This document shows, in pieces, positions 12,331 through 21,344 of a stretch of DNA of 64,000 nt (position 1 is its first letter; every line of letters begins with the position of its first letter). Position numbers and translations under genes: made by a program. The stretch covers positions 44,299,186 to 44,363,185 of the forward strand of contig CM055110.1 of the NCBI GenBank assembly GCA_029204225.1, in the 5' to 3' direction. The notes under the pieces are model-generated. The model did no database searches. It was not told the DNA's origin and was given only the letters and a program-made list of their open reading frames with translations. This DNA comes from Diphasiastrum complanatum. Lineage: Eukaryota > Streptophyta > Lycopodiopsida > Lycopodiales > Lycopodiaceae.

Positions 12331-13177
12331 TCATACAATCAATTGTACAAATTGATATCTATATTCAATAAAATATCACCCGAATTTGGAGAATTTGTAC
12401 AGCTGTGCAAATATTTCTTTTTTTGTATTCACTATATGTCTGTTTTTCACTGTATGTCTATATTTCTATTCAGTATGAAACTGGTCTATCTATTCAGCTT
12501 GGGTATTTATAAATTCCCCAACATCTTTAGAATCTAAACATCATGTGGCTTAGAATGCCCAACAACATCATTCTTTGGTCCAGCAGTTGGCCTAGCCAAT
12601 AGACTAAAGATGAGCTCTTGTCAAAATTTGTACACTTCGCCAGTTGTATAATCACGGAGAAAAAACTGCAATAAATAATATATTGAATGAATATTAATAA
12701 CAAACAATATCTTACATGAAAATAAAAGAGAAAGGGGTAATAACTCACCTTTGAAATATCAATCTCCTCTTGAAGAATGTACCACTCAAAAAATAATTTG
12801 GCATTGTAAAGGGTACTACACAGCTAAATGAGTCGTTTTGCTAAGGCGTTTGCAATACATTCACCTGATTAATAATGGGATGAAGAAATTGACAGTAAAC
12901 GATGATTATAAACAAAAATACGCAAGAAATGTTAAATGATTACCTCAATGCTTACAATCTCACATGTTCCTACCGTGGGATTGTCTAGTTAATAATATTT
13001 ACATATAGCCAGCAATAGCGAGTCAGTATCTTTATGTGTGTTACTGGTTTTACAGAGGCTATAGTTAAGCTCCAGAGTGATCACTGCAAAAACAAAGAAG
13101 AATTCCATTAGATAGATGATACAGTAATTACAAGTAAAGAAATAGACAAGTAACATCAGGCCATTATCGGTTCTATG
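12331..13177. other. AT-rich DNA without a recognisable gene
   Basis: Only short frames in low-complexity AT-rich sequence are present on both strands. Nothing resembling a transposon end or RNA gene was seen. The segment ends exactly at the copia LTR; its last five bases (CTATG, 13,173-13,177) are the presumed target-site duplicate. Confidence 0.5.
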
Positions 13178-13827
13178 TGTGAAAGATTTCAGATCCTTAA
13201 AATCCAATTTACTTGAATGATCTTTGGTTAGAAAGAGTAATACACTACCAATTTCACCAATGTAGAAAAATCAGCATCTACACACAATTTGAGATGCAAA
13301 CACTAATAGAACTTGATCAAACTTGAATGAAATGATTATGTACTGTTGCTTTCCGTACAAAACCAGCAAGCTATTGTATTTCACACGTGTGGATCCAAAA
13401 ATAACAAATATAGATCATTCTACACATAGAATTGCAAGCAATCACCAAGATAGTGCACCAATGGATAGTAGAACCCAAGAGGACCATGTATAAGCATGAA
13501 ATGAGATAGAGAAGAGAGAAGATGACTCTCTCCACGAGTTACATCCTTTTTTAGCAGGTCCAAACCCTATTTGGCCACTTGGCTTTTCCACCAAAATGCT
13601 AACCCTACCAATTTTGGGTCTAGATTCAATGTACCCAACTTATTCAAATTGAATCTACTCAAACTCGCATTATATCTTTCCCACACTTTCAAAAAGTGTT
13701 TATTCAAATGAAATTTAGACTAATGAACTTTGAAAAGTCAACCTCTAAGTCTAAAACAAGTTTTGGCCTCAATATGCCAAATATGGAAGTATTGCAAAAT
13801 GTGATGAAACTAGTTGAATCTTTCACA
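13178..13827 (-). repeat. copia 3' LTR (650 bp)
   Basis: The segment is nearly identical to 18,561-19,210. It is bounded by TGTGAAAGATT on the left and AATCTTTCACA on the right. The purine-rich tract lies immediately to its right on the minus strand, which identifies it as the 3' LTR. It contains a palindromic CACACGTGTG word, a G-box-like core. The stop codon of the RNase H frame lies within its first five bases (minus-strand sense). Confidence 0.93.
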
Positions 13828-14400
13828 CTCCCTCTTCAACTAGTTTTAGCATAGACTTTGATAATACTCCAAGTGAAGTCCTATGCTTTATGAACAAGTC
13901 TTTTCCCAATGCTTTGGTGAAGATATCAGCTACACATTCCCTTGAAGACACATGTTGAAGCTCCACCTCCTTTGCAATGACTCGCTCCCTCACAAAATGA
14001 TATTGTATCTCAATATGCTTGCGCCTAGCATGAAAGATAGGACTGCATGCCATTATTTGGGCTGATTGATTGTCACAAAAGATGATTGGGCTCTCTGAAA
14101 AATCCAGCAAGTGAAGATCTTTGATCATCCTCTTGATCCATACCATCTCCTTTGTGCAATGTGTAAGAGCTTTGTACTCGGCCTCACTAGATGACAATGA
14201 GATAGTGGCTTGTTTCTTTGACATCCATGATATAGCTCCATCACCTATGAAAATACAATAAGAACTAATGGATTTCCTATCCATTATATCTCCAGCATAG
14301 TCCGAATCTGAAAATCCAAAAAGATTAGGTGATGATCCCTCATACAATATGCCAAAATCTCGAGTTCCAATGATGTACCTCAAAACTCGCTTTCCTAGCT
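13823..14400 (-). CDS. copia RNase H domain (pol 3' end)
   Basis: The frame reads the Ty1/copia RNase H with its usual blocks: RYIIGT, SDSDYAGD (first Asp), SLSSSEAEY (Glu), CDNQSA (Asp), RRKHIEIQYHFVRE and DIFTKAL. In its family this domain degrades RNA in RNA:DNA hybrids during cDNA synthesis. The block order and length (about 186 codons) are normal and no internal stop is present. The frame differs from that of the upstream replacement ORF, and the two are separated by a TAG at 14,395. The TGA stop is created by the first bases of the 3' LTR. Confidence 0.88.
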
Positions 14401-15876
14401 TCCAATGCTCCTAGCATAGTTTTTGCCAATAGAACTTTGATCCATCATAAGAATGATCTTCTTCCTAAGAATAGATCTCCTTTCAATGATCATGTAATGC
14501 TCAAAATAGAAACAACCATAATTGATATAGAGAATAGTGTCCACTTGGGATGCTTCACTATTTCTTACATCAATTTTACATGTAAAAATGTGACTAGAAC
14601 ATGAAGAATCAAATAGAATGTAAATGAAATGATTCCACCATACTTCCAACTCTGAACTCTCTGGAAAAATACAACAAACAAGCAATAAATGTGAGTGATC
14701 AACTTTTGCTTGCATGTCTCCTCCTCCTTTGTCCTTTGTTGCCTTGTATCCACCATGATACTCCATGAATGAGCCTCCATCTTCATCTTGCCACAAGAAA
14801 CCATCAAACCTTGGAAATCCATGAGTAGGTGAGTACATTAATGATGCCAATACAGCACCACATGACTCCATAAACCAAGTAGTTTGCACTAGTCCATCTT
14901 CAAGATCTACTTGACACAAGAAAATGACCATGAATTCACCAAAAATTGACAATCTCCAAGTATTGGCACCAAGTAGCTCAACACTTGAGAACTTAGCCAT
15001 GGATGAGTGACATAATGAACCTCCAATAGCTTCATTTCCATCAGAAAAATCAGCCAAGAATGCTAGTACAAATCCAACATCAAAACAATGCTCACCAATG
15101 TAGCTAGTTTTACCATATCTTGACAATTTGCACACATCCACATGAAATTGCTCAAACATGAGATAAAACAAGTAAAGTAAACTTGAACAACACTTCCTTG
15201 CTACTCCTTTGACCTTACTTGAGTCTTCAATATGCTGCAAAAACAGATCCATAACACCTTTGCCAATTACCTCTCCTTTGATGCTCTTGACTAGCTCCAA
15301 ATTGCCAACTTCCCTTTTGACTAGTTGAAGCGCTTTGAGATCAATTTCTTGATCTTCAACTTGACCATCAAAGTCATTGAACAAACTTTGTTTTCTAGAT
15401 CCATTACTTGATTTTACAGCAAGATAACATCCATCCACTTGCATAGCTCCATGTACACAAGAAGATCCTCCAAAAGATGTTCCACTCTTCATAAGAGATC
15501 GATACTCAAGATCCATTGGTTGGATCCACTCCTCTTCTTTCCTTGCTTGATCTACACTTGTAGGCTCATCCAAAGAGGTTAGGAAAGCAACATAATTTCC
15601 AGAAACTACTTGCTTACCCTTTTGATCATATGTGATCCTTGAAGGTACTTGTCTTTCTCTTGATGTTCTCCTTGGCTTTTGACTTGATGAAGGTCCATCA
15701 TCACCACCATCCAAAGTAGGATCCTTCTCATCAACATCAAGAATGTTAGATCCATCTACTTTACCATCAATCATGCTTGAAGACACCTTTGGAATGTTTC
15801 CCTCATAAAAAATGACATCTCTACCAACAATCACTTTGTTAGTAGAAGGAATGTAAACCTTGTAGGCTTTACTCAC
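14395..15876 (-). CDS. integrase C-terminus plus unrecognised ORF replacing RT
   Basis: The frame is 493 codons long. Residues 1-30 are the usual end of the copia integrase region (SKAYKVYIPSTNKVIVGRDV). Residues about 70-133 are the expected lead-in to the RT (RRTSRERQVPSR, then LTSLDEPTSVDQARKEEEW, MDLEYRSLMKSGT). From residue 134 to the end, about 360 codons (15,480-14,400), there is no RT: no YVDD, no VFKARLVAKG-type block. The replacement sequence is open throughout, is rich in Ser, Leu, Phe and Asp, and matches nothing I know. It may be captured host sequence or a lineage-specific protein. Confidence 0.75.
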   Translation of the reverse strand: MSKAYKVYIPSTNKVIVGRDVIFYEGNIPKVSSSMIDGKVDGSNILDVDEKDPTLDGGDDGPSSSQKPRRTSRERQVPSRITYDQKGKQVVSGNYVAFLTSLDEPTSVDQARKEEEWIQPMDLEYRSLMKSGTSFGGSSCVHGAMQVDGCYLAVKSSNGSRKQSLFNDFDGQVEDQEIDLKALQLVKREVGNLELVKSIKGEVIGKGVMDLFLQHIEDSSKVKGVARKCCSSLLYLFYLMFEQFHVDVCKLSRYGKTSYIGEHCFDVGFVLAFLADFSDGNEAIGGSLCHSSMAKFSSVELLGANTWRLSIFGEFMVIFLCQVDLEDGLVQTTWFMESCGAVLASLMYSPTHGFPRFDGFLWQDEDGGSFMEYHGGYKATKDKGGGDMQAKVDHSHLLLVCCIFPESSELEVWWNHFIYILFDSSCSSHIFTCKIDVRNSEASQVDTILYINYGCFYFEHYMIIERRSILRKKIILMMDQSSIGKNYARSIGS

Positions 15877-17960
15877 CTCACTATATCCAACAAAAATACC
15901 TCTTCTTGAAGATGGATCCTCCTTGGTCCTATCATCAAGAGTAATGTTGACATAGCATGTGCATCCAAAGTTCTTAGAAAGTTGACACTCGACCTCCTCT
16001 TGAATAGCATCTCAAAAGGTGTCCTTCCATCCAAAATAGCACTCGGCCACCTATTGCACAAGAAATTGGCACACAACAAAGCTTGATCCCAAAATGGTTT
16101 GTCAAGATTAGCACTTAACCTCATAGCTTTAGCACTTTCACATAAAGTCCTATTCTTCCTTTCAGCCACTCCATTTTGTTGTGGAGTCCTTGATGTTGTA
16201 TACTCCCTCTTGATTCCATGCTCATCACAAAGGGCCTTGAACTTGTTAGATATGTACTCACCACCATTGTCACCTCTCAAGCACTTGATCTTTGTGGAGA
16301 ATTGGTTCTCCCTTGCATTCTTGAACTTGACAAAGACATCATACACTTCATCCTTGCTCTTTAGTAGATAGATCCAACAAAATCTACTAAAATCATCAAT
16401 GAATGTTACATACATCTTAGCTCCACTATTGCTAATTGTAGTAAATCCATGAATATCCGAATGTACAAGTTGAAAAGGCTTTGTAGATCTAGAAATAGAT
16501 CTAGTATAAGGTAGTCTATGTGACTTAGACAAAGCACAAGACTCACAAACATGCTTGTCATTACTTAAGGAACTTGGAAGACCAATCACAACCTTCTTCC
16601 TTGCCATTACCTCCAATGACTTGAAGTTGAGGTGTCCCATCCTTTTGTGCCAAACCTCTTGAATATAAATTTGCTCCCTTGCAACACATCCAACTTGGTT
16701 AGCAATAACACAAGCATCAAGTTTGAACAACTTCCCTTGTCTTTTACCTTTTCCAATCAAGACATCCTTCCTTTTGATCAAACAAGCATCTCCATCAAAC
16801 TCCACCTTGAGGCCCTTACTTAGCATTTGACTCACACTAGGCAAATTCTTGGTAATAGATGGAATAAACAAGACATCCTCCAAATGAACATTCCTATTTG
16901 TAGAGAGAGAAATAGGAATTGTGCCAATCCCTTTGATTGCACACTCAGCATCATTGGCCGTGTAGATCACCCTCTTGTCATCTCCATATGCCAACAAAGA
17001 AGTGAAGTACTCTTTGTGAAAGGTCATGTGTGAACTTGCTCCACTATCAATCCACCAAGGATCTAGATCTCGATCATTAGCAAGCATACATGAAGACATC
17101 ACAAAAGCATCATCATTTGCATCTTGCACATCCAAACCATCCTCATCAAGAGTAAGATTACCTTGCTTGTCTCCTTGATCTCTCTTCTTCTTGTAGCACT
17201 CACTTGCAAAGTGTCCTTTGATGCCACAATAGAAGCACTTGAGCTTTGATCTATCCTTCTTTTTGCCACTTGAAGAAGCATCCACTTGATCTTGCCCTTT
17301 AGACCACTTGCTTTTGGTTTTGCCCTTGAATTTGCCCTTTGTGAACATAGCATCCTCTTGAAGTGTTGATGTAGATCCACCTCTTGCTTGAAGCCTATAT
17401 TCCTCATTGATCAAGATCTCTTGAAGATCCATCAAACTTGGCAAAGTCTTTTGAATAGCAATACTTTGAACAATGTTAGCATGAGCATCCAACAAGCCAT
17501 TAAGAATCACTTGAATAAGCTCTCCTTCCTTAATGCTTTCATCTATGCAAGCTAACTCATCATTCAATGCTTTCATTCTCAAAACAAAAGTACTTGGACT
17601 TTCTTCATTCTTTTGCAAACAAGAAAAGATTTGCCTTCTTAGAGTCAACACTCTAGAAGTAGACTTGGATTCATAAAGCTTCTTCAATGAATTCCAAGCT
17701 TCCAAAGATGATGTGCACTTACCAACTTCCTTGAGAAGTTCATTGGCAACATTCATCTTTATCATGTGTAGAGCCTTCTTGGCCCTCTTGTCATACCTCA
17801 ATTGATCTTGTTGTGTTGCTGGTTTCTCCTCCAAACCTACAACAATATCCAAAACATCATTCATCTCAAGAAGTGACTCCATTCTCACTTTCCATAATGA
17901 ATAGTTACTTGAGGTAAGCCTATCATTGGCTTCCAACATGACTCCAATTGAGGTTGCCAT
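15873..17960 (-). CDS. copia gag, protease and integrase polyprotein
   Basis: The frame is 695 codons long. Residues 1-200 are the copia gag (LTSSNYSLWKVRMESLL near the start, LRRQIFSCLQ mid-domain). A CCHC knuckle CFYCGIKGHFASEC lies at 242-255 and the aspartic protease WWIDSGASSHM at about 302-312. The GAG-pre-integrase HKRMGHLNF and zinc-finger CESCALSKSHR lie at 438-482. The integrase core has D502, D564 and E600 (HSDIHG, LRGDNGGEY, TPQQNGVAERKNRTL). After about residue 640 the frame departs from the family because of a frameshift near 15,975-16,000; the true continuation is in the frame of the next ORF. The start is the ATG just inside the 5' LTR-PBS region. Confidence 0.92.
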   Translation of the reverse strand: MATSIGVMLEANDRLTSSNYSLWKVRMESLLEMNDVLDIVVGLEEKPATQQDQLRYDKRAKKALHMIKMNVANELLKEVGKCTSSLEAWNSLKKLYESKSTSRVLTLRRQIFSCLQKNEESPSTFVLRMKALNDELACIDESIKEGELIQVILNGLLDAHANIVQSIAIQKTLPSLMDLQEILINEEYRLQARGGSTSTLQEDAMFTKGKFKGKTKSKWSKGQDQVDASSSGKKKDRSKLKCFYCGIKGHFASECYKKKRDQGDKQGNLTLDEDGLDVQDANDDAFVMSSCMLANDRDLDPWWIDSGASSHMTFHKEYFTSLLAYGDDKRVIYTANDAECAIKGIGTIPISLSTNRNVHLEDVLFIPSITKNLPSVSQMLSKGLKVEFDGDACLIKRKDVLIGKGKRQGKLFKLDACVIANQVGCVAREQIYIQEVWHKRMGHLNFKSLEVMARKKVVIGLPSSLSNDKHVCESCALSKSHRLPYTRSISRSTKPFQLVHSDIHGFTTISNSGAKMYVTFIDDFSRFCWIYLLKSKDEVYDVFVKFKNARENQFSTKIKCLRGDNGGEYISNKFKALCDEHGIKREYTTSRTPQQNGVAERKNRTLCESAKAMRLSANLDKPFWDQALLCANFLCNRWPSAILDGRTPFEMLFKRRSSVNFLRTLDAHAMSTLLLMIGPRRIHLQEEVFLLDIVR

Positions 17961-18549
17961 GTAGCAATGACCTGATCTTCTCTTTCAACCTGTTTCAATG
18001 CACAAAGCACTCCTTTGAACAACAAAAAATGCTTTCAAAAGAAATCACCAAGATTTGAAACTATCTCACAAATTCTCTTCTAGCACTTATCCAAGCAAAT
18101 CAACATATAGAATCATGGAATCTTGATCAACCTATGATCTATCCTCAATCTAATGACTTTTGCCACTTCCTAAGATTGAAACACACTCAAATGAAGTCCA
18201 ACAACCTCACTATCTAGAGATCCAATCAAAATTAGGGTTTTGACAAAATCACAAAAAATTGACAATTCCAAATCTACATGCAAATGCCGAAAATTTGATA
18301 TGCAATCTATAAGCCACCACTTAGGCTGAACCAATGATCCAAAAATCGGCCAAATCCATCATGTGAATTCAAAAAATGGAATTGAACAAGTATATTGACC
18401 TATTTAGTGTTTTGATCTACAAAAGATCCAATCTACAAAAGCAAAAAATCCGATTTTGGTGTAGAATCCTCTCTAGCATGCTCTAGACTTGATATCTTCA
18501 CCAAATCATTGATAGATCTGATTTCCTCCTTCATAACCTGAAACACAAG

Positions 18550-18560
18550 CTCTGATACCA
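18550..18560 (-). other. copia primer-binding site
   Basis: On the minus strand the bases directly following the 5' LTR read TGGTATCAGAG, complementary to the 3' end of plant initiator tRNA-Met. This is the standard priming site for minus-strand cDNA synthesis in copia elements and fixes both orientation and LTR boundary. Confidence 0.93.
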
Positions 18561-19210
18561 TGTGAAAGATTTCAGATCCTTAATATCCAATCTACTTGAA
18601 TGATCTTTGGTTAGAAAGAGAAATACACTACCAATTTCACCAATGTAGGAAAATCAGCATCTACACACAATTTGAGATGAAAACACTACTAGAACTTGAT
18701 CAAACTTGAATGAAATGATTATGTACTGTTGCTGTCCGTACAAAACCAGAAATCTACTATATTTCACACGTGTGGATCCAAAAATAACAAATATAGATCA
18801 TTCTACACATAGAATTGCAAGCAATCACCAAGATAGTGCACCAATGGATAGTAGAACCCAAGAGGACCATGTATAAGCATGAAATGAGATAGAGAAGAGA
18901 GAAGATGACTCTCTCCATGAGTTACATCCTTTTATAACAGGTCCAAACCCTATTTGGCCACTTGGCTTTCCCACCAAAATGCTAACCCTACCAATTTTGG
19001 GTCTAGATTTAATGTACCCAACTTATTCAAATTGAATCTACTCAAACTCGCATTCTATCTTTCCCACACTTTCAAAAAGTGTTTATTCAGATGAAATTTA
19101 GACTAATGAACTTTGAAAAGTCAACCTCTAAGTCTAAAACAAGTTTTGGCCTCAATATGCCAAATATGAAAATACTGCAAAATGTGATGAAACTAGTTGA
19201 ATCTTTCACA
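18561..19210 (-). repeat. copia 5' LTR (650 bp)
   Basis: The segment is paired with 13,178-13,827 and has the same length and termini. On the minus strand it ends at the primer-binding site. It should hold the promoter of the element. A CACACGTGTG palindrome is present, as in the partner LTR. Confidence 0.93.
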
Positions 19211-19489
19211 CTGTGCACATTCATCGTAACAGTGATGAGAGTACGATAACTAGGCTCGTAGAGGTGCGATATGTACTGATGTATCGGTCTTGTGCGAGGG
19301 TAGACAATGAAAAAAGAAGAGAATGAGGTAATGGCGCACATAAGCGATATGTTAGTAGTATCGCTCTTGTGCGCACGCAGAAGGACGAGGCGATCAGGGA
19401 GCAAACGGGACGCGCAAAGAAGCGATACGAGACGAAAATCAGACAAAAAAAAGTGAAAATGACTTCTGCGCTCGCAAGGATGTATCATA

Positions 19490-19775
19490 TTTTTTTGCAC
19501 GTGTGGTCACACGTGTGACCCGAACCTTTCAATCGACAATTGCCATGTGGCATTCACACGTGTATCTAGAGTAGCCCAATCATACGTTGACACATGGCAT
19601 TATTTGATGGATCAGTTCATGACGTGTGGCCGTTATGAGCGAATTACAGGATGACATGTGTCGCACATGTGGACCTCATAAGCGAATTGTAGGACGACAC
19701 ATGGACAATTGATCGTTTGACTCGCACGTGTGAAACAACTATAAATGGCACGATCCCCAAAAAAAAATCCGTCTT
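19490..19775 (+). promoter_or_regulatory. G-box-rich promoter with TATA box
   Basis: A TATAAAT box lies at 19,740-19,746. Upstream, CACGTG cores occur at 19,498, 19,510, 19,557 and 19,725, and CACATG(T)-type E-boxes lie near 19,590-19,700. An imperfect direct repeat (GCGAATT(A/G)(C/T)AGGA(T/C)GACA) occurs around 19,640 and 19,682. In plants CACGTG is bound by bZIP and bHLH factors. The layout fits a core promoter for the plus-strand gene starting at 19,993; that link is inference. Confidence 0.55.
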
Positions 19776-19992
19776 TCTTGGGTTGCTCTCATATCGGTTC
19801 TCTGCACGCCGTATTTTCATATGATTTTTGTCACATATAGTTTCTCTACGCATCTCGTTTTCTCTCTCATTGTCTCGTCGCTCTGTGTGCACACAAGAGA
19901 GATACACTGACCGTACATATCGCTTCTGTGCATGTGTAGTGTACTCCATTAATCTCGATTACTCCCCTCTCTCACACAACTGATACTAGACA

Positions 19993-21344
19993 ATGGCTTC
20001 CTCATCTGAGGGAGTCCTTGTTGTCCAATTTCCTCACTGAGTTTGGTATAACTGAGCGCATAGAGTACTTCAAGTCCCTCTTCTGGCCTTTCTTACATGT
20101 GTTCAGTACAGCACAACAGAGTCCGGATGTTTGTCATGACCAGTATATCAGATTTAGGGATATAATTAGTATCCCTCTAATTTCTATGTGTAATTTGTTG
20201 TTTATGCATTTCACTGACCCTGTACATACTTTTCCACATTATAAGCAGCGGCTAGACAGGATGTACACTAAACTTTTTGAACAATTTAAGAATTTCAATG
20301 AATGTAATTGTTGTAATCGAAAATGTCATTTTCTTGAGTATCAAACCGGATTTGTGTATAGAGTCACATACATCGATTCCTGATACTGATATCCCTTCAT
20401 CCTCCACTACTAAACATTCCATAAACGATATCAATCATTTTTTGGTTGATAAACCTGATAAAGACACTGACTATTTGAGTGTAGATACTGATAAGCTGAG
20501 GGATGCTTTCATTGGCTCTAATGCCAATATTGAGAAAAAAATTGCTGATGTACATTCCAAATGTTTTTTTGATTTGCTGAAATATTATATAAACGAAGAT
20601 GTGTATATCACAATAGCATATCTATGTGTTTTTTTTTTATTATTGGGAGGATGAGGTGCTTTGTCTTGTCAAGCACCATTTCTGAGTTCTCTGACATTGT
20701 TGATTAAACTGAAGACTTGGTGCCGGGTGAAGATGGTATTCTGACTGGTGACAAATGTTTGTCCTGGGCTATGGCAAATGTTTGTGATCATGGACGAAGT
20801 TTGCCTTCTGATGAGAAATTTATTTCATTCCAGGCCCAGCTAGGATTCCCTCGTCCATCGGTTATGAAATTTGCAAATGACTCTTCTTCAATAGGTGGTC
20901 ACAATATAAATCATCTCGATCTAGTTGCAGTAGATGATGATGAATGCGTAAGTTTAGAAGTTTCATTGTATATTTATCTGATGTATGAGTTCCATTAGAT
21001 TTTATATACTAAGAACTCCGATTTTGTAATTGCAGGATACACTTATGATCGATGACTTTGCTACTCATCAAGGGGGCTTCAGACAACATTCATCATCTTT
21101 CCACAAAGATAGTGGTCTCGGCCACTACTTGAGGCACTTTCAGGACAATGAAATTTGCATCGCTCATTCCAAACTCAGTCCAGTTAGAGAGACTATGATA
21201 ATGGCTATGAAAGCCTTATCTTATTATCTAGGTGGACATAAATTTGTGAAAGCAAATAAAATAATTTTTGTGAAGAGATCGTATGTTTTGAACATATTAG
21301 AATTTGTATATGGGAATGTACCATTAAGGAGTTCCCATTAAAGT
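19993..21344 (+). pseudogene. unrecognised spliced gene, probably damaged
   Basis: An ATG at 19,993 opens MASSSEG and then needs a frameshift to enter the long frame 20,018-20,383, which contains FLTEFGITERIEYFKSLFWPF and a Cys cluster CNCCNRKC. A shifted frame continues at 20,390-20,654. A third open piece (20,717-20,947) joins in phase to 21,036-21,341 across a GT-AG intron at 20,948-21,035, giving DDDEC joined to DTLMIDDF. The open frames on both sides of a clean phase-0 intron support a real gene origin. I do not recognise the product. Frame changes suggest a pseudogene, though further unrecognised introns could explain some of them. Confidence 0.45.
20948..21035 (+). other. predicted intron (88 bp)
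   Basis: It begins GTAAGTTTAG and ends TTGTAATTGCAG. It is phase 0 and removes a segment that would otherwise end the frame, joining two open frames exactly. The length is typical of short plant introns. Confidence 0.6.

Larger units (their letters stand above)
13178..19210 (-). mobile_element. Ty1/copia LTR retrotransposon lacking RT
   Basis: A 6,033-bp element runs on the minus strand with two 650-bp LTRs, both TGTGAAAGATT to AATCTTTCACA. The presumed target-site duplication is CTATG on the left and CTGTG on the right. The primer-binding site TGGTATCAGAG (complement of initiator tRNA-Met) abuts the 5' LTR, and a purine tract GAAGAGGGAG abuts the 3' LTR. By eye the LTRs differ at about 20 positions (roughly 3%). 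Coding content is gag, protease, integrase, a replacement ORF in place of RT, and RNase H. The missing RT implies that it needed enzymes from another element to move. Confidence 0.9.

Noticed and set aside
14395-15480. Diverged copia RT hidden by frameshifts
   Set aside because: The frame is open throughout and none of the RT blocks (VFKARLVAKG-like, YVDD, QSPSDH-type) appears in any minus frame I read.
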